NCBI RefSeq assembly: GCF_000153325.1
Contig: NZ_CH724142.1
Span: 156,157-220,156, forward strand
DNA from: Photobacterium sp. SKA34
GTDB taxonomy: Bacteria; Pseudomonadota; Gammaproteobacteria; Enterobacterales; Vibrionaceae
Reading direction: 5' to 3'
DNA length: 64,000 nucleotides
The position numbers were made by a program, and so were the translations under genes. Shown here piece by piece: positions 11,948 through 22,595 of this stretch; within the stretch, counting starts at the first letter, position 1, and each line of letters begins with the position of its first letter. The notes below the pieces were generated by a model. It was not told where the DNA came from and searched no databases. It saw only the letters and a program-made list of their open reading frames with translations.

Positions 11948-12316
11948 ACAACCTCCTAATTTGTAAAATGAGTAGTTATAAATATTTTTATTAAATCTAT
12001 TTATATTACGATCATAAAGTAACCACTACATACAATTCAATTAATACTTTAGAGATATCCTTATGTTTTAAAGTGTTTTTTGATTTTGACCGTGTACATT
12101 AATGGTAAAAGACATAATAAGTAAAGATGTTAAGATTTATGATTGTATATTTTAATTTTAAAGGATGGGGATTATTACAGATCGTATTGTTTGTTGTGTG
12201 ATTGTAATAAAAAAAAGTAAAGTTGTATTCATCGTTACTTGAATATATGGATGGAGTTGTGTTATGGCAATTAATTGCTGCTGGGAATGTGAATAGTATT
12301 AACAAGGCTGTTGGTG
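11948..12316. other. Upstream region of torE, no gene seen
   Basis: AT-rich region between torE and the purC terminator. It should hold the torE promoter on the minus strand. I did not find a clear TorR-box array, and no convincing coding frame is present. Confidence 0.4.
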
Positions 12317-12317
12317 A

Positions 12318-12347
12318 AAAAATAGGCACCATATGAATGCCTATTTT
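12318..12347. terminator. Terminator of purC
   Basis: AAAATAGGCA/TGCCTATTTT stem with A/T tracts on both sides, 26 bases beyond the purC stop. Confidence 0.8.
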
Positions 12348-12372
12348 TATTGAGGTTTACTGTTCTCAAAGT

Positions 12373-13476
12373 TTAATCAATAAGCTGATATTCATTACGT
12401 AATATATCAATAATTTCAGCTTTAGGGTTTTGGCTTAGTGTGATATTTTTCCCTGTGATCTTTTCGGCAATACCCGTATAAACACGTGATATTTGCATTA
12501 GTACTTCTTGCGGTAATTCGTTGTCACGAGCTAGAGCAAAGCGTTCTTTCATACGATCTTTATTTAATAAAATATCTGGCTCTGGAAATGTGTTAAGCAG
12601 TACTTGGCGGAAATCTTCTTTTGAATTTTCGACAATTTGACCGTCGCGGTAAGCTGCACCATCCCAGATACGAGAAGAATCAGGTGTACCCACTTCATCC
12701 ATGTAAATGAGCTTTTCATTACCACTCGCGTCTGTTACATAACCAAATTCAAATTTGGTATCAACAAAGATTTGATCAATGTTTGCGAGTGCATTACTGA
12801 TTACATTAAACCCTTCTGCCAATAACTTCTCATACTGGGTAATATCATCTGCATTACGGAAGTTGAATGCTGCGAAATTATTGACTAGATCATCACGAGT
12901 TACATTGACATCATCGGCTTCAGGAACATTCGGAATGCCTTTTAGAATGCCTTTGGTTGATGGTGTCATGAGTAGTTCAGGGAGCTTTTGATCTTTTTCT
13001 AGACCTTCAGGTAATTCTATACCGCAGAAATGGCGTTCACCTTTGCTGTATGCTCGCCACATTGAACCTGTAATGTATTGGCGACAAATGGCTTCAACCA
13101 TAACGGGTTTTGCTTTTTGTACAATCCAAACAAAAGGGTGGGGGATATCAAGAATATGGCTATCAGCTAACCCATTATCTTTAAATAATTGAAACCAATG
13201 ATTAGATATCGCATTTAACGCAGCGCCTTTCCCAGGGACTCCTTTAAGCCCTCCCTCACCGTGCCAGATACAATCAAAAGCAGAAATACGGTCGCTGATC
13301 ACCATAATAGCGAGCGGTGCGTCGGGTTGAACGTTATAGCCTTTTTCTTTAATCAAACGTTGACTGTCAGCTTCTGTAAGCCAATAAACAGAGCGTACCT
13401 TACCACTATGAACGGGTTTGTTAGTACGGATAGGGAGATCATCATTAACAGCTAAAACTTGATCGGCAAGGCTCAT
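12373..13476 (-). CDS. purC: SAICAR synthase (long, Vibrio-type PurC)
   Basis: Phosphoribosylaminoimidazole-succinocarboxamide synthase, an ATP-dependent step of de novo purine synthesis. The 367-residue form is longer than E. coli PurC and resembles the second type found in Vibrionaceae. Seen motifs: [10 protein letters not shown] (nucleotide loop), [15 protein letters not shown]-like [13 protein letters not shown] and [13 protein letters not shown]. The start is placed at ATG 13476 ([13 protein letters not shown]), with AGGA 8 bases before; an in-frame TTG at 13494 is less likely. A PurR-type palindrome lies about 125 bases upstream. Confidence 0.94.
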   Translation of the reverse strand: MSLADQVLAVNDDLPIRTNKPVHSGKVRSVYWLTEADSQRLIKEKGYNVQPDAPLAIMVISDRISAFDCIWHGEGGLKGVPGKGAALNAISNHWFQLFKDNGLADSHILDIPHPFVWIVQKAKPVMVEAICRQYITGSMWRAYSKGERHFCGIELPEGLEKDQKLPELLMTPSTKGILKGIPNVPEADDVNVTRDDLVNNFAAFNFRNADDITQYEKLLAEGFNVISNALANIDQIFVDTKFEFGYVTDASGNEKLIYMDEVGTPDSSRIWDGAAYRDGQIVENSKEDFRQVLLNTFPEPDILLNKDRMKERFALARDNELPQEVLMQISRVYTGIAEKITGKNITLSQNPKAEIIDILRNEYQLID

Positions 13477-13599
13477 CGTGAAAGTCCTATTCAAAGATTA
13501 CACAGAAATGCAGAAGGATAATGACATGAATAAAATCACGTTGTTATCAATCATCGTAATCGCATAATACAAGGATAAGTTGGTGACTGCCAGTAAAAT

Positions 13600-13613
13600 G
13601 GCAAACGTTTGCC
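13600..13613. promoter_or_regulatory. PurR operator upstream of purC
   Basis: Perfect palindrome GGCAAACGTTTGCC, the core of the PurR box (GCAAACGTTTGC). On the minus strand a possible -10 TATTAT lies about 40 bases downstream, so repression of purC by PurR with hypoxanthine or guanine is expected. Confidence 0.75.
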
Positions 13614-13633
13614 TTTGATTTGGAAAAATAAAA

Positions 13634-13665
13634 AAGGCGATAGACGTCGGGATATTTATCGCCTT
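13634..13665 (-). terminator. Terminator after the YdjM-like gene
   Basis: AAGGCGATA/TATCGCCTT stem; on the minus strand followed by TTTTTTATTTTT. Confidence 0.8.
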
Positions 13666-13673
13666 AACTATGT

Positions 13674-14438
13674 TTAAAATAGCTGATGAATACTGCTTAA
13701 TTTTTGTGGTGCTTGATGGATAAAGTGGTTTACCCATACTTGAATATCAGTCCAGTTAAGCCATACAGGGCTAAACCTAAAGTGATGCCAATTAGTTAAA
13801 ATATGCAATGTCTTATGATAAGACGGCGCGGTTGTAAAAAGTAAAACAATTGTCACTACCTGCGCCAAGCTGATGAAAGGATTGCTAAAAGAAAAGGGTT
13901 TTAATGCTGTTCCAAATGATTTCTTTAGACGTTGATTGGAAATATCCACACTGTAAATTTCATCCAACAACAAGTGTATAAAACCACCAAATAGAACAAA
14001 CCCACCTGCGAGCCAGCTGGTTTCTGCGGTATGTCCAATGATAGAGCTTATATGAACGCAACATAGAGCAATGAGAAGAACAAAGGCAATTGAATGACAG
14101 CAACCACGGTGGACTGTACGGCGTTCAAAAACCGTTTTTCCCATATAGCGAATAGTAATAAATAGTGCTGCTGTATAAAGCAGTAACTCAAGCATTGTCA
14201 CTTGATTATATATATGACTAATTAAAATAAAACAGCAAAAACCAGCTAAGATGTTAAACAAGGCTTTCATCGATGTTGAATGATCTGAATCTATGTCAGG
14301 TAATAAACCACCAATAGTGCCAAGAAATGTCATCCAAATTGCCGTCGAAGGCGAAATATGATCAGCTGATAAGAAGGCGGTGGCAGTTAAACCACTAACA
14401 ACGGCTGCAATACTAAAATGAGTAGAAAAGTTAGCCAA
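13674..14438 (-). CDS. YdjM-like inner-membrane metal-dependent hydrolase (DUF457)
   Basis: About 254 residues with several membrane helices and the family's His/Asp motifs: LLPDIDSDHS early and HRGCCHSIAF in the middle, with FIHLLLDEIY later. These match the YdjM/DUF457 family, whose E. coli member is a LexA-regulated membrane protein of unknown substrate. The start is placed at TTG 14438 (ANFSTHFSIAA follows), because family members begin this way and because a LexA box and a TATAAT element lie just upstream; the longer frame to 14510 would overlap both. Likely induced in the SOS response (inference). Confidence 0.75.
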   Translation of the reverse strand: MANFSTHFSIAAVVSGLTATAFLSADHISPSTAIWMTFLGTIGGLLPDIDSDHSTSMKALFNILAGFCCFILISHIYNQVTMLELLLYTAALFITIRYMGKTVFERRTVHRGCCHSIAFVLLIALCCVHISSIIGHTAETSWLAGGFVLFGGFIHLLLDEIYSVDISNQRLKKSFGTALKPFSFSNPFISLAQVVTIVLLFTTAPSYHKTLHILTNWHHFRFSPVWLNWTDIQVWVNHFIHQAPQKLSSIHQLF

Positions 14439-14452
14439 GAAGAAAATTCCAA

Positions 14453-14468
14453 CTGTATTTATATACAG
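14453..14468. promoter_or_regulatory. LexA (SOS) box
   Basis: CTGTATTTATATACAG fits the LexA consensus CTGT-N8-ACAG. On the minus strand it begins a few bases downstream of a TATAAT -10 element (14479-14484), where binding would block transcription of the YdjM-like gene. Confidence 0.75.
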
Positions 14469-14614
14469 TCTTTTTATCATTATATAGTCATAAACTTCAA
14501 TCAATATCACAATTTTAGCATGGGCTTTATGTTTGTTCGGATAAATAAACAGCGAAGCGGAGTATTTATCTGTTAAGTGTGTTGGAGCATTGGGGGGAGA
14601 AAAAGAGAGAAAAA

Positions 14615-14638
14615 AGCCTTAGTAACTTAACTAAGGCT
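14615..14638 (-). terminator. Terminator of DUF445 gene
   Basis: AGCCTTAGT/ACTAAGGCT stem; on the minus strand followed by TTTTTTCTC. Confidence 0.8.
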
Positions 14639-14660
14639 CTAATTAACAGAGAGAAAAAAC

Positions 14661-15368
14661 TTATGCGGCGATAAATGCCGATATAATACCGATCACACCA
14701 CCAAATACACCGCCCCAAACGACTAACCAGCCTAAATGTTCACTGATCATCTTTTGCACCATTTCTTTGACCATTTTAGGGGTTAATTCATTTAGACGCT
14801 GATCGATAATCTCTTCAATCGTATCTTCGATGTCATTGAGCGATTCAGGCTTAGCTAGTTGATCTTTAAGTGCTGCTTTAAAGTTATCTTGTTGGCTAAT
14901 TTCGTTAACAGAGTCCTGCATTTTTTCAATGAAAGGTTCGCGTAATGGTTGGAGTGCTTCTACGCCACCCATCATGGTTAACATGCCACCAAATTGTGAA
15001 TTCATGATCACGTCAAGTAACGAATCATAAGCTGGCGAAAAATCAATTTTTTGGATCACAGGCTGCAAGTTTAAATTGGTTGAACTTGTCATTTCTTTAT
15101 TTAGGAAGCGGCTAATGTTTTCCTGAGTAAAAAACTGCTCCATCATCAGATTTTTAATGGCTGTTTTAAATTCTTCGAAACGCGCTGGAATAACGCCTGA
15201 TCCATAGAGTCCTGGTACCTTTTCAAATAGCATATGAATGGCAAGCCAGTTTGTTAATGCGCCAGAGAATGCGAATAAGCCACAATAAAGGATGACTTGC
15301 TGGTTAGTAAGGTAACCAATAGCTAGCAAGATAAGTGAAATAAGATTTGTGAGTAAGCTTTTATTCAT
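14661..15368 (-). CDS. DUF445 family membrane protein
   Basis: A 235-residue protein with hydrophobic helices at both ends (about residues 5-50 and 213-234) around a helical, acidic middle. The segment FSGALTNWLAIHMLFEKVPGLYGSGVIPARF is characteristic of DUF445 (key part NWLAIHMLF and GVIPARF). Members are inner-membrane proteins of unknown function. Monocistronic between terminators, divergent from the helicase gene at 15613. Confidence 0.85.
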   Translation of the reverse strand: MNKSLLTNLISLILLAIGYLTNQQVILYCGLFAFSGALTNWLAIHMLFEKVPGLYGSGVIPARFEEFKTAIKNLMMEQFFTQENISRFLNKEMTSSTNLNLQPVIQKIDFSPAYDSLLDVIMNSQFGGMLTMMGGVEALQPLREPFIEKMQDSVNEISQQDNFKAALKDQLAKPESLNDIEDTIEEIIDQRLNELTPKMVKEMVQKMISEHLGWLVVWGGVFGGVIGIISAFIAA

Positions 15369-15612
15369 ACGGGTTTATTCTCGGTGTGGAATACACAGCT
15401 AATTTTAAAAGAGGTGAGCCAAATCTTTATGGCTTATAGAGGGAAGATTTTAACAACAGACCATGTGCAATGCCACAATTAGCAGATTGATAGGTAATAG
15501 TTAGGTACATGATATGTTCAACTGCTGTATATATCACCAGCAATGAATGTAAACCTAATTAAGGAATTGTTATACTCGCGCATTCACTTATCTACCATCA
15601 CGTGGTGTTGTC

Positions 15613-17934
15613 ATGACAAGCTTTACAGCTGAACAAACGGCTTTTATTAATCACCTATCTGGTAATGCGTTATGTGTTGCAGGGGCGGGGACGGGTAAAA
15701 CCACCACTTTGGTAGGACTAGTTGAGAAAAAATTAGCGACAATTGCACCACAAAATATGTTGGTGTTGATGTTTAACCGTGATATTCGCACTGATTTTAA
15801 AGCTAAGTTAGAGCGAAATAGTCATGGGGTGAATGTCCCCGTGCATACATTTCACAGTTTTTGTTATCAATTATTACGTCAATCTGGCTATTTAGCTGAG
15901 ACGGGTTATCAAATCGATTTCAATAATGGTGAAAGTGATAAAACCATCGCGAAACAAATTTTGCGACAAATGGCAGCGCAAGAGAAGTCGTATCAAAAGC
16001 AACAAACATTCAAAGATCCGCGTACCATTGAATTATTGATGAGTTTTATTGGTTTAGTAAAGGCGCATATGTTGCCGCCAAAGGAAGTGTTTGAGCTGTC
16101 TGATATTAGTGATGAATATCATTTTATCATTGAAGCTTATTGGAACTTTGAAACTATTCGTAAAGAGCGTAAACAGTTATTCTTCGATGACTGGTTAGTT
16201 GAAACGGTTAACTTATTGGCTAATAATGAGGCGTTACGTGCTTATTATCATCAACAAATCCAATTTATGGTCGTTGATGAATTTCAGGATATTAATACCG
16301 CGCAATATCGATTATTAAAGTTGTTACTCGGAGAGCAAGCGCAATTAGTGGCTGTCGGTGATGTCGATCAGTGCATTTATAAATGGCGTGGCAGCGCTCC
16401 CCAATTTATGCTGAATTTTGAGCAAGATTTTACGCCTGCAACCACCTATAGCCTGTCACATACATTTCGTTTTGGTCATAGCTTAGCGTTAGCTGCGAGT
16501 CACTTAATTGCAAATAACAAGCAACGTTTCCACGATTTTCAAACGATCTCTCATCAGTCAGTTGCTGATACACCCATTGAAGTGATAGGAACTGCGCGCC
16601 AAGTAGGTGAGATCGCACAATCAATTGCTGAATATATCGAACAAGGTGGAATAGCTTCGGATGTCGCGATTTTAGTTCGTCGTTGGTCACAAACCATGTT
16701 GTTTGAATTAGCGTTTTTAACTAAAAACATTCCCTTTTATATGCCTGTTGGCTCGGTGTTATCCAATAGTCGTGAAGTGAAATTATTGCTTGATGTGATG
16801 CGATTTGCCACTGGTCGCTACAATCAGTTTCAACCGTATGAGAAAGCGACATTAGTATTTAATATGATGTCTTTTCCGCACTGTTATGTGCCAAATGCGA
16901 GTTTACGACCGTTATGTGATGAACTTGCTAATACGCCAATTGAGCAGTGGTTAGATATTGTGAAGAAAACGGAAAAGTTACAGCCTGCATTAAATCATGA
17001 TAATTTTACCTCGCGAGTAGAATTGTTAATGATGCTTCGCCGTAAAGGTGGCTTTAAAGCTTTAGACGTTTATCGTCAGTATCGTCGTGATAGCGAGTTA
17101 GATAATTGGATATGGAAAACAGAAGCAACAGCCTCAGAAATTGAAGAAGCGGTTGAACGGCTTGATAGTGTTGAAACGGTATTGGCTTCGATGGATCAAG
17201 ATTGTGAAAAAGCACTACAGTATTTTGAGTATTATACGCAACGTTCTGATTCGTTACGCCAATTAGAATCCACCACAAGTAATGTGCAATTAACCACGAT
17301 ATTCAGAGCGAAAGGTTGTGAGTATAGCCAGGTGCATTTACCGTATTGGGATAAAGATGCTTTTCCTTACGTCAATCGATCTTCTGTTGGTATTTCTGCG
17401 GATACTGAAGAAGAACGACGATTAGCGTATGTCGCGATAACGCGTGCGAAGCATAACGCTAAAATTTACTATTCAGTTGAGAACAGTAAAAAAGATACGT
17501 ATGTTCGTAAAGATAAAAACGCGAGTCAGTTTATTCTTGAATCGAAGGCAACACTTGCACGAGAAATTGGTCCTCAGCTTTATCTGGAAGGGGCGTTACC
17601 ATTTAATAAATCGCCGATTGTTCAAGGGTATTACCAGCGCTTAGGGCGTATTGAACAGATGCAAGCAGCACCAGAGCCTGTAGAGATAGAGCTGCCAGCT
17701 GCCGGTAAGAATGGACAGTTAAGCTTCAGTTATTTGTGGGCAGTTGAACAACCATTGCCTCATAATGCTGAAAAACTTGTTCGTTCAATGGTGAAAACCA
17801 AAACAGCAAAATATTTAGAGACAGAGTTAAATAGAATATTACGAGAATTAAAAAAATCAGAGTTGAAGAAAGAAAAAGTGTTGGTGAATCGATTGATCGT
17901 AATAGCTAAAGCAAAAGCGAGAAGATATAGCTAA
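15613..17934 (+). CDS. UvrD/Rep-like superfamily 1 DNA helicase
   Basis: A 773-residue ATPase. Walker A reads GAGTGKTTTL, motif II reads MVVDEFQDIN, motif III is VGDVDQCIYKWRGS, and motif VI is AYVAITRAK near residue 610. The final 150 residues are not shared with UvrD/Rep proper. It is probably a 3'-5' helicase in repair or recombination, but shorter insertion domains and a distinct C-terminus set it apart from UvrD and Rep, so no symbol is given. Alone in its transcription unit. Confidence 0.88.
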   Translation: MTSFTAEQTAFINHLSGNALCVAGAGTGKTTTLVGLVEKKLATIAPQNMLVLMFNRDIRTDFKAKLERNSHGVNVPVHTFHSFCYQLLRQSGYLAETGYQIDFNNGESDKTIAKQILRQMAAQEKSYQKQQTFKDPRTIELLMSFIGLVKAHMLPPKEVFELSDISDEYHFIIEAYWNFETIRKERKQLFFDDWLVETVNLLANNEALRAYYHQQIQFMVVDEFQDINTAQYRLLKLLLGEQAQLVAVGDVDQCIYKWRGSAPQFMLNFEQDFTPATTYSLSHTFRFGHSLALAASHLIANNKQRFHDFQTISHQSVADTPIEVIGTARQVGEIAQSIAEYIEQGGIASDVAILVRRWSQTMLFELAFLTKNIPFYMPVGSVLSNSREVKLLLDVMRFATGRYNQFQPYEKATLVFNMMSFPHCYVPNASLRPLCDELANTPIEQWLDIVKKTEKLQPALNHDNFTSRVELLMMLRRKGGFKALDVYRQYRRDSELDNWIWKTEATASEIEEAVERLDSVETVLASMDQDCEKALQYFEYYTQRSDSLRQLESTTSNVQLTTIFRAKGCEYSQVHLPYWDKDAFPYVNRSSVGISADTEEERRLAYVAITRAKHNAKIYYSVENSKKDTYVRKDKNASQFILESKATLAREIGPQLYLEGALPFNKSPIVQGYYQRLGRIEQMQAAPEPVEIELPAAGKNGQLSFSYLWAVEQPLPHNAEKLVRSMVKTKTAKYLETELNRILRELKKSELKKEKVLVNRLIVIAKAKARRYS

Positions 17935-18123
17935 ATAGAGAAGTCATTTATAATTTTACGATCTTAAAAGTGCTATTCATAGCTTTAGCTTGTTTTATGA
18001 CTGTATTTATGAATATGTTATTTCTGTTGATACTCGTAATTAATTTACAGATGAATTATTTCAATAGTAAAGGTTTTATTTGATGATATTTGAATGATAA
18101 ACGTTTCATTATGATATCTATTA

Positions 18124-18273
18124 TTAATCAACAAAATAACGTTGTTCTCTATTATATCGTGCTTCGCGTTGGCCTAAGTTTTGTTGAATAACAAATTCAA
18201 GACGAGAGCGTAATTGTTGTGACTTATTAATTTTTCGTCTATGAAAAACGGTGTGAAGTAATTGTTTTAACAT
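18124..18273 (-). CDS. Small basic protein, 49 residues
   Basis: An open frame from ATG 18273, preceded by AAGTAGG about 6 bases away, to TAA. It is rich in Arg, Gln and Lys (for example HRRKINKSQQLRSRLE and GQREARYNREQRYF), with no signal peptide or helix for the membrane. No known domain is recognised. The ribosome site, composition typical of the surrounding genes and its place in an otherwise empty 630-base gap support a real gene. It might bind nucleic acid, which is only an inference from charge. The rest of 17935-18510 shows nothing else. Confidence 0.5.
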   Translation of the reverse strand: MLKQLLHTVFHRRKINKSQQLRSRLEFVIQQNLGQREARYNREQRYFVD

Positions 18274-18511
18274 TCTAAACCTACTTATTTTTTAGCTTTA
18301 TAAGAAAAGTTCTGTTAGTTATTAAAAACATCGCATTTAAGCTTCCCAATACGATTCAATATATCGAAACGCTTCTGAACCTAAGTTGTATTAAATAACA
18401 TAGGTTCTGACTTCCTAATTCAATAGAGGATGTTAAAAATGGTAAATATAAAGGAGTTTGACCTCAATAGCACTTATATTAGGTAATGAGAGTTACCATG
18501 TCAAAACCGAA

Positions 18512-18547
18512 AAATGCATCATAATATTGTGAAATTATGATGCATTT
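18512..18547 (-). terminator. Terminator of symporter gene
   Basis: Perfect 14-bp stem (18512-18525 with 18534-18547); on the minus strand it ends in a short T run. Confidence 0.75.
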
Positions 18548-18563
18548 CCATGCTTAATTAAGG

Positions 18564-19808
18564 TTACTTATTCTGCCACTTATCAATAACAAGCGCGGCA
18601 ATTAAATCACCTTCAACGTTAACGGCTGTTCTAAAGGTATCTAATGGGCGTTCAATAACCAATAAAATTGCGATTGCCTCTAGCGGTATACCGACAGCAA
18701 GTAAGACTAATTGCATACCTGACATAGAACCTGATGGCATACCCGGTGCGCCAATAGAGGAGACCATTGCCATGATGAAAATCATGATTAAACCACCAGT
18801 TCCAAGATCGATACCGTACATTTGAGCAAGGAAAATAGCAGCAACGCCTTCAAAGAGAGCGGTACCATCCATATTCATAATCGAACCTAGTGGCAGTACC
18901 ATACTGCTGGTTGATTGCGAAATATTAAGCTCTTCTTCTGCTGTTTGCATTGAAAGAGGTAAGGTGGCAGAGCTTGATGATGTTGCAAACGCCATTGCCA
19001 TTGGCGCTGATAGGGCTTTAAACAAATGGCTGAATTTAATTCCAGTAGTAATTTTAGCGATAATTGGCAGTACGAATCCACCGTGGATCAGCGTTAGTGT
19101 AAATACCAATAAAGCAAAAAGAGCTAATTGCCCAAAGATGGCATTACCGCTTTGCAGTGTGAACTGGAAAACAATAGAAAATACGGCTAGTGGTGCTAAC
19201 TTAATGATCCACGAAACAACACGGTTTACTGCTATATTGAGACCATTAATCACATCAAAAACTGGATGTTTTTCAGGTAGACTGGCTAACAGTGCGATAC
19301 CTAATAACAATGCGAAAACAACAATAGCGAGTAAATTAGTTGTTGCAAGAGCCTGAAAAGGATTGACCAATGCCATGTTAAATAACTTTTCAACAATCGC
19401 ACCACCTGACGCTGATGTTTGATCTATAAGCTGAACATGCTCACCAACCTTTACCGTTGAGGTATCAATAAGCTGCGGCCATTTAGGCAACGATAATGAA
19501 GTACCTAATGCTAAGCCAATCGCGAGTGTTGAAGTAAAAGTGTAAAAGGCTATGGTTTTACAGCCGAGCTCTTTTAGGCGAAGAGTTGAGCCTATGCTTG
19601 TTATTCCTCGTAATAGAGAAAATAAAACAACGGCGCCAACGAGCATTTTTAACAAACCAATATAGGTGGTCTTAGTTAACATCAGTAACTTAAATGTCGT
19701 TGAGCTTTCAAACTCTGCTGATAATGGCAATGCTGATGCTAATGCCCATGCTAACAGCCCTGATATGAGTAGTTGAAAAGGTAGTGATTTTAGTAATCTA
19801 CGATGCAT
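18564..19808 (-). CDS. Dicarboxylate/amino acid:cation symporter (DAACS)
   Basis: A 414-residue membrane protein of the GltP/DctA/SstT group, importing dicarboxylates or acidic/neutral amino acids with Na+ or H+. Eight or so hydrophobic segments are present. The two re-entrant loops carry the family signatures: AFATSSSSATLPLSMQ (serine-rich hairpin) and NMDGTALFEGVAAIFLAQ (substrate and cation site). Substrate cannot be fixed from sequence alone. A minus-strand terminator at 19881-19907 lies just upstream, separating it from adhC. Confidence 0.92.
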   Translation of the reverse strand: MHRRLLKSLPFQLLISGLLAWALASALPLSAEFESSTTFKLLMLTKTTYIGLLKMLVGAVVLFSLLRGITSIGSTLRLKELGCKTIAFYTFTSTLAIGLALGTSLSLPKWPQLIDTSTVKVGEHVQLIDQTSASGGAIVEKLFNMALVNPFQALATTNLLAIVVFALLLGIALLASLPEKHPVFDVINGLNIAVNRVVSWIIKLAPLAVFSIVFQFTLQSGNAIFGQLALFALLVFTLTLIHGGFVLPIIAKITTGIKFSHLFKALSAPMAMAFATSSSSATLPLSMQTAEEELNISQSTSSMVLPLGSIMNMDGTALFEGVAAIFLAQMYGIDLGTGGLIMIFIMAMVSSIGAPGMPSGSMSGMQLVLLAVGIPLEAIAILLVIERPLDTFRTAVNVEGDLIAALVIDKWQNK

Positions 19809-19880
19809 TAGAAACTCTTATACGTTCGTTGAGAAATTAAAAATGGCGCAATAATAAAAATATAATAGTTATAATAAAAA

Positions 19881-19907
19881 ACGCTCTGACACAAAGTGCC
19901 AGAGCGT
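19881..19907 (-). terminator. Terminator between adhC and the symporter gene
   Basis: ACGCTCTG/CAGAGCGT stem with inner CAC/GTG pairs; on the minus strand followed by TTTTTTATTATA. Confidence 0.8.
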
Positions 19908-20049
19908 GGCAAATGCCAATTCTCAATTAACGATAAGCTGATGTCTTAAAAAATGACAGTAAGAATAAGTTTAATAATAACTTTCGCTAAATGAGGAAGT
20001 GCTATTCCATAGCATTATATTGAACAAAGTTTGAGATATATGCATCTCA

Positions 20050-20085
20050 CTTGTCTTCACAACAAGCAGTTGTTGTGAAGACAAG
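20050..20085. repeat. Perfect 16-bp stem hairpin downstream of adhC
   Basis: A perfect inverted repeat (20050-20065 with 20070-20085) around a GCAG loop, 24 bases beyond the adhC stop. It lacks a T run, so it may stabilise the 3' end of the adhC message rather than terminate. Confidence 0.7.
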
Positions 20086-20108
20086 ATATTGCTTAAATAA
20101 GAGGCAAA

Positions 20109-21254
<1,146 letters not shown>

Positions 21255-21380
21255 TTAAGCCAACTTGATTGGCAATAATTATTATTAAAATACGACAATT
21301 AAACGATATTGCTCATGCCGTTTTGATGGAACCATTATATTTATTTCTTGCCTATTGATAATCCCATGATATGGAAAATT

Positions 21381-21402
21381 ATTATTACCATTTGGTAATA
21401 AT
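21381..21402. promoter_or_regulatory. Operator-like palindrome upstream of adhC
   Basis: Arms ATTATTACCA and TGGTAATAAT around a TT centre, perfectly symmetric, followed at 21408-21412 by another TTACC half. Three repeats of the same half-site in 40 bases suggest binding by a dimeric regulator. The regulator is not identified. The remaining stretch 21413-21790 is AT-rich with no convincing gene. Confidence 0.45.
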
Positions 21403-21791
21403 TTAAGTTACCAATTGATTTTTAAGCATAAAATTAATACTAAATTTTAGTAAATAACTATACGCCATTGTAGTTTATGTTTTAAAAGAATTCTTAGTTA
21501 TTCTTTTTTTATTGTTATAAACATTTATGTCAAACCTTATCTGGTTGAATTTATAGCTACTTTATATGCGAAGAAGTGCCTTCATTGATTATGAATGAAC
21601 AATTTTATTAATTTTTATTCCCAAGAAGTATTTATCTGTGGGTGGTTATAGGAGAGCTGTTCTGTTTAAAGCGTTATGAAGAAGTTGTTCTTTTGTACTC
21701 GATTAAAAAAGAATAAGCATGAATGTGGTCATGTTAGAGGTGGTTATAATGCAGTATTGCATCGTTAAGTTATTTTTTCAGTGCAAATAAA

Positions 21792-21827
21792 AAAGCACAT
21801 GCAAACCGAATGGTCTACATGTGCTTT
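21792..21827 (-). terminator. Terminator after gfa
   Basis: AAAGCACATG/CATGTGCTTT stem; on the minus strand followed by TTTTTTATTTG. Confidence 0.8.
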
Positions 21828-21853
21828 AAACGTTATTGGATTTATTTTATCGC

Positions 21854-22423
21854 TTATGCATTTTTATGATTTTGTGCATAAACGTGAGTTGCGATAGCAT
21901 CCATTAGTGCTGGAGATAGGCAATCGTATGGCTTAAGGCCAAGTTCGTTTAGACGAGCACGGATTGCATCCATACCTTTTGGATCAGTACCCGTTTCGAT
22001 GATAGAGGAAACAAATGCTGCAAACTCAGGAGTAGACCAACCTTCGTCAGTTGATAGTTCAGTGTGAACAAAGTCTAAACCGTGGAATGGGTGGTTAGTA
22101 TCTTTGATACGACCATACATGTGGACACTACATTCTTTACAAGCGTGACGTTTAATTGCTGCATTTTGGTCAACAACAACGAGTTTGTCTGCATTAGCGA
22201 TAACTGCAACATTATCACGAGAAATCACAGTGATTTGAGAGAAAACTGCGCCTTCAGGCTTCCAACATTTAGAACAACCACAAATATGGTTATGTGCAGT
22301 TTAACCTTCTAAAGAAACTGTTACTTTATTTGAACGGTAGTGGCATTGTAATTTACCGTCATTTAAAGTGTTATTCGTTGGAGTAATACCACGATTAACT
22401 GCTGGGTGGATGTTAATGATAGT
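21854..22423 (-). pseudogene. gfa: S-(hydroxymethyl)glutathione synthase, inactivated
   Basis: The reading frame from about 22423 reads INIHPAVNRGITPTNNTLN and then LQCHYRSNKVTVSLEG, meets TAA at 22303-22301, and continues in the same frame as [20 protein letters not shown] through [16 protein letters not shown] to the normal C-terminus. This is Gfa. Three faults are visible: the in-frame stop, loss of a start codon (the position of the usual Met reads Thr), and Tyr in place of the second Cys of the first CxC zinc motif. The later zinc motif CxxCxxC and HACKECS remain. A shorter start at 22228 would lack the zinc sites. Confidence 0.85.
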
Positions 22424-22595
22424 AGGGCGGTTGTTTTGGTTAAATTGTTTAGTGAATAGTTTTAGACTTATTAATTTAACGTGTGGCTGTAGACGACTAA
22501 TAAAAATAATAGATGAATATATTTTAAAAACTTTTATTTTTAAAATGGTCAATATTTTTCGAATATTAACCATTGTTGAGAACCTGAATTAGCGA

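Noticed and set aside
12099-12332. 77-codon minus-strand open frame
   Set aside because: Overlaps the purC terminator and is rich in Asn/Thr/Tyr as expected from random AT-rich DNA.
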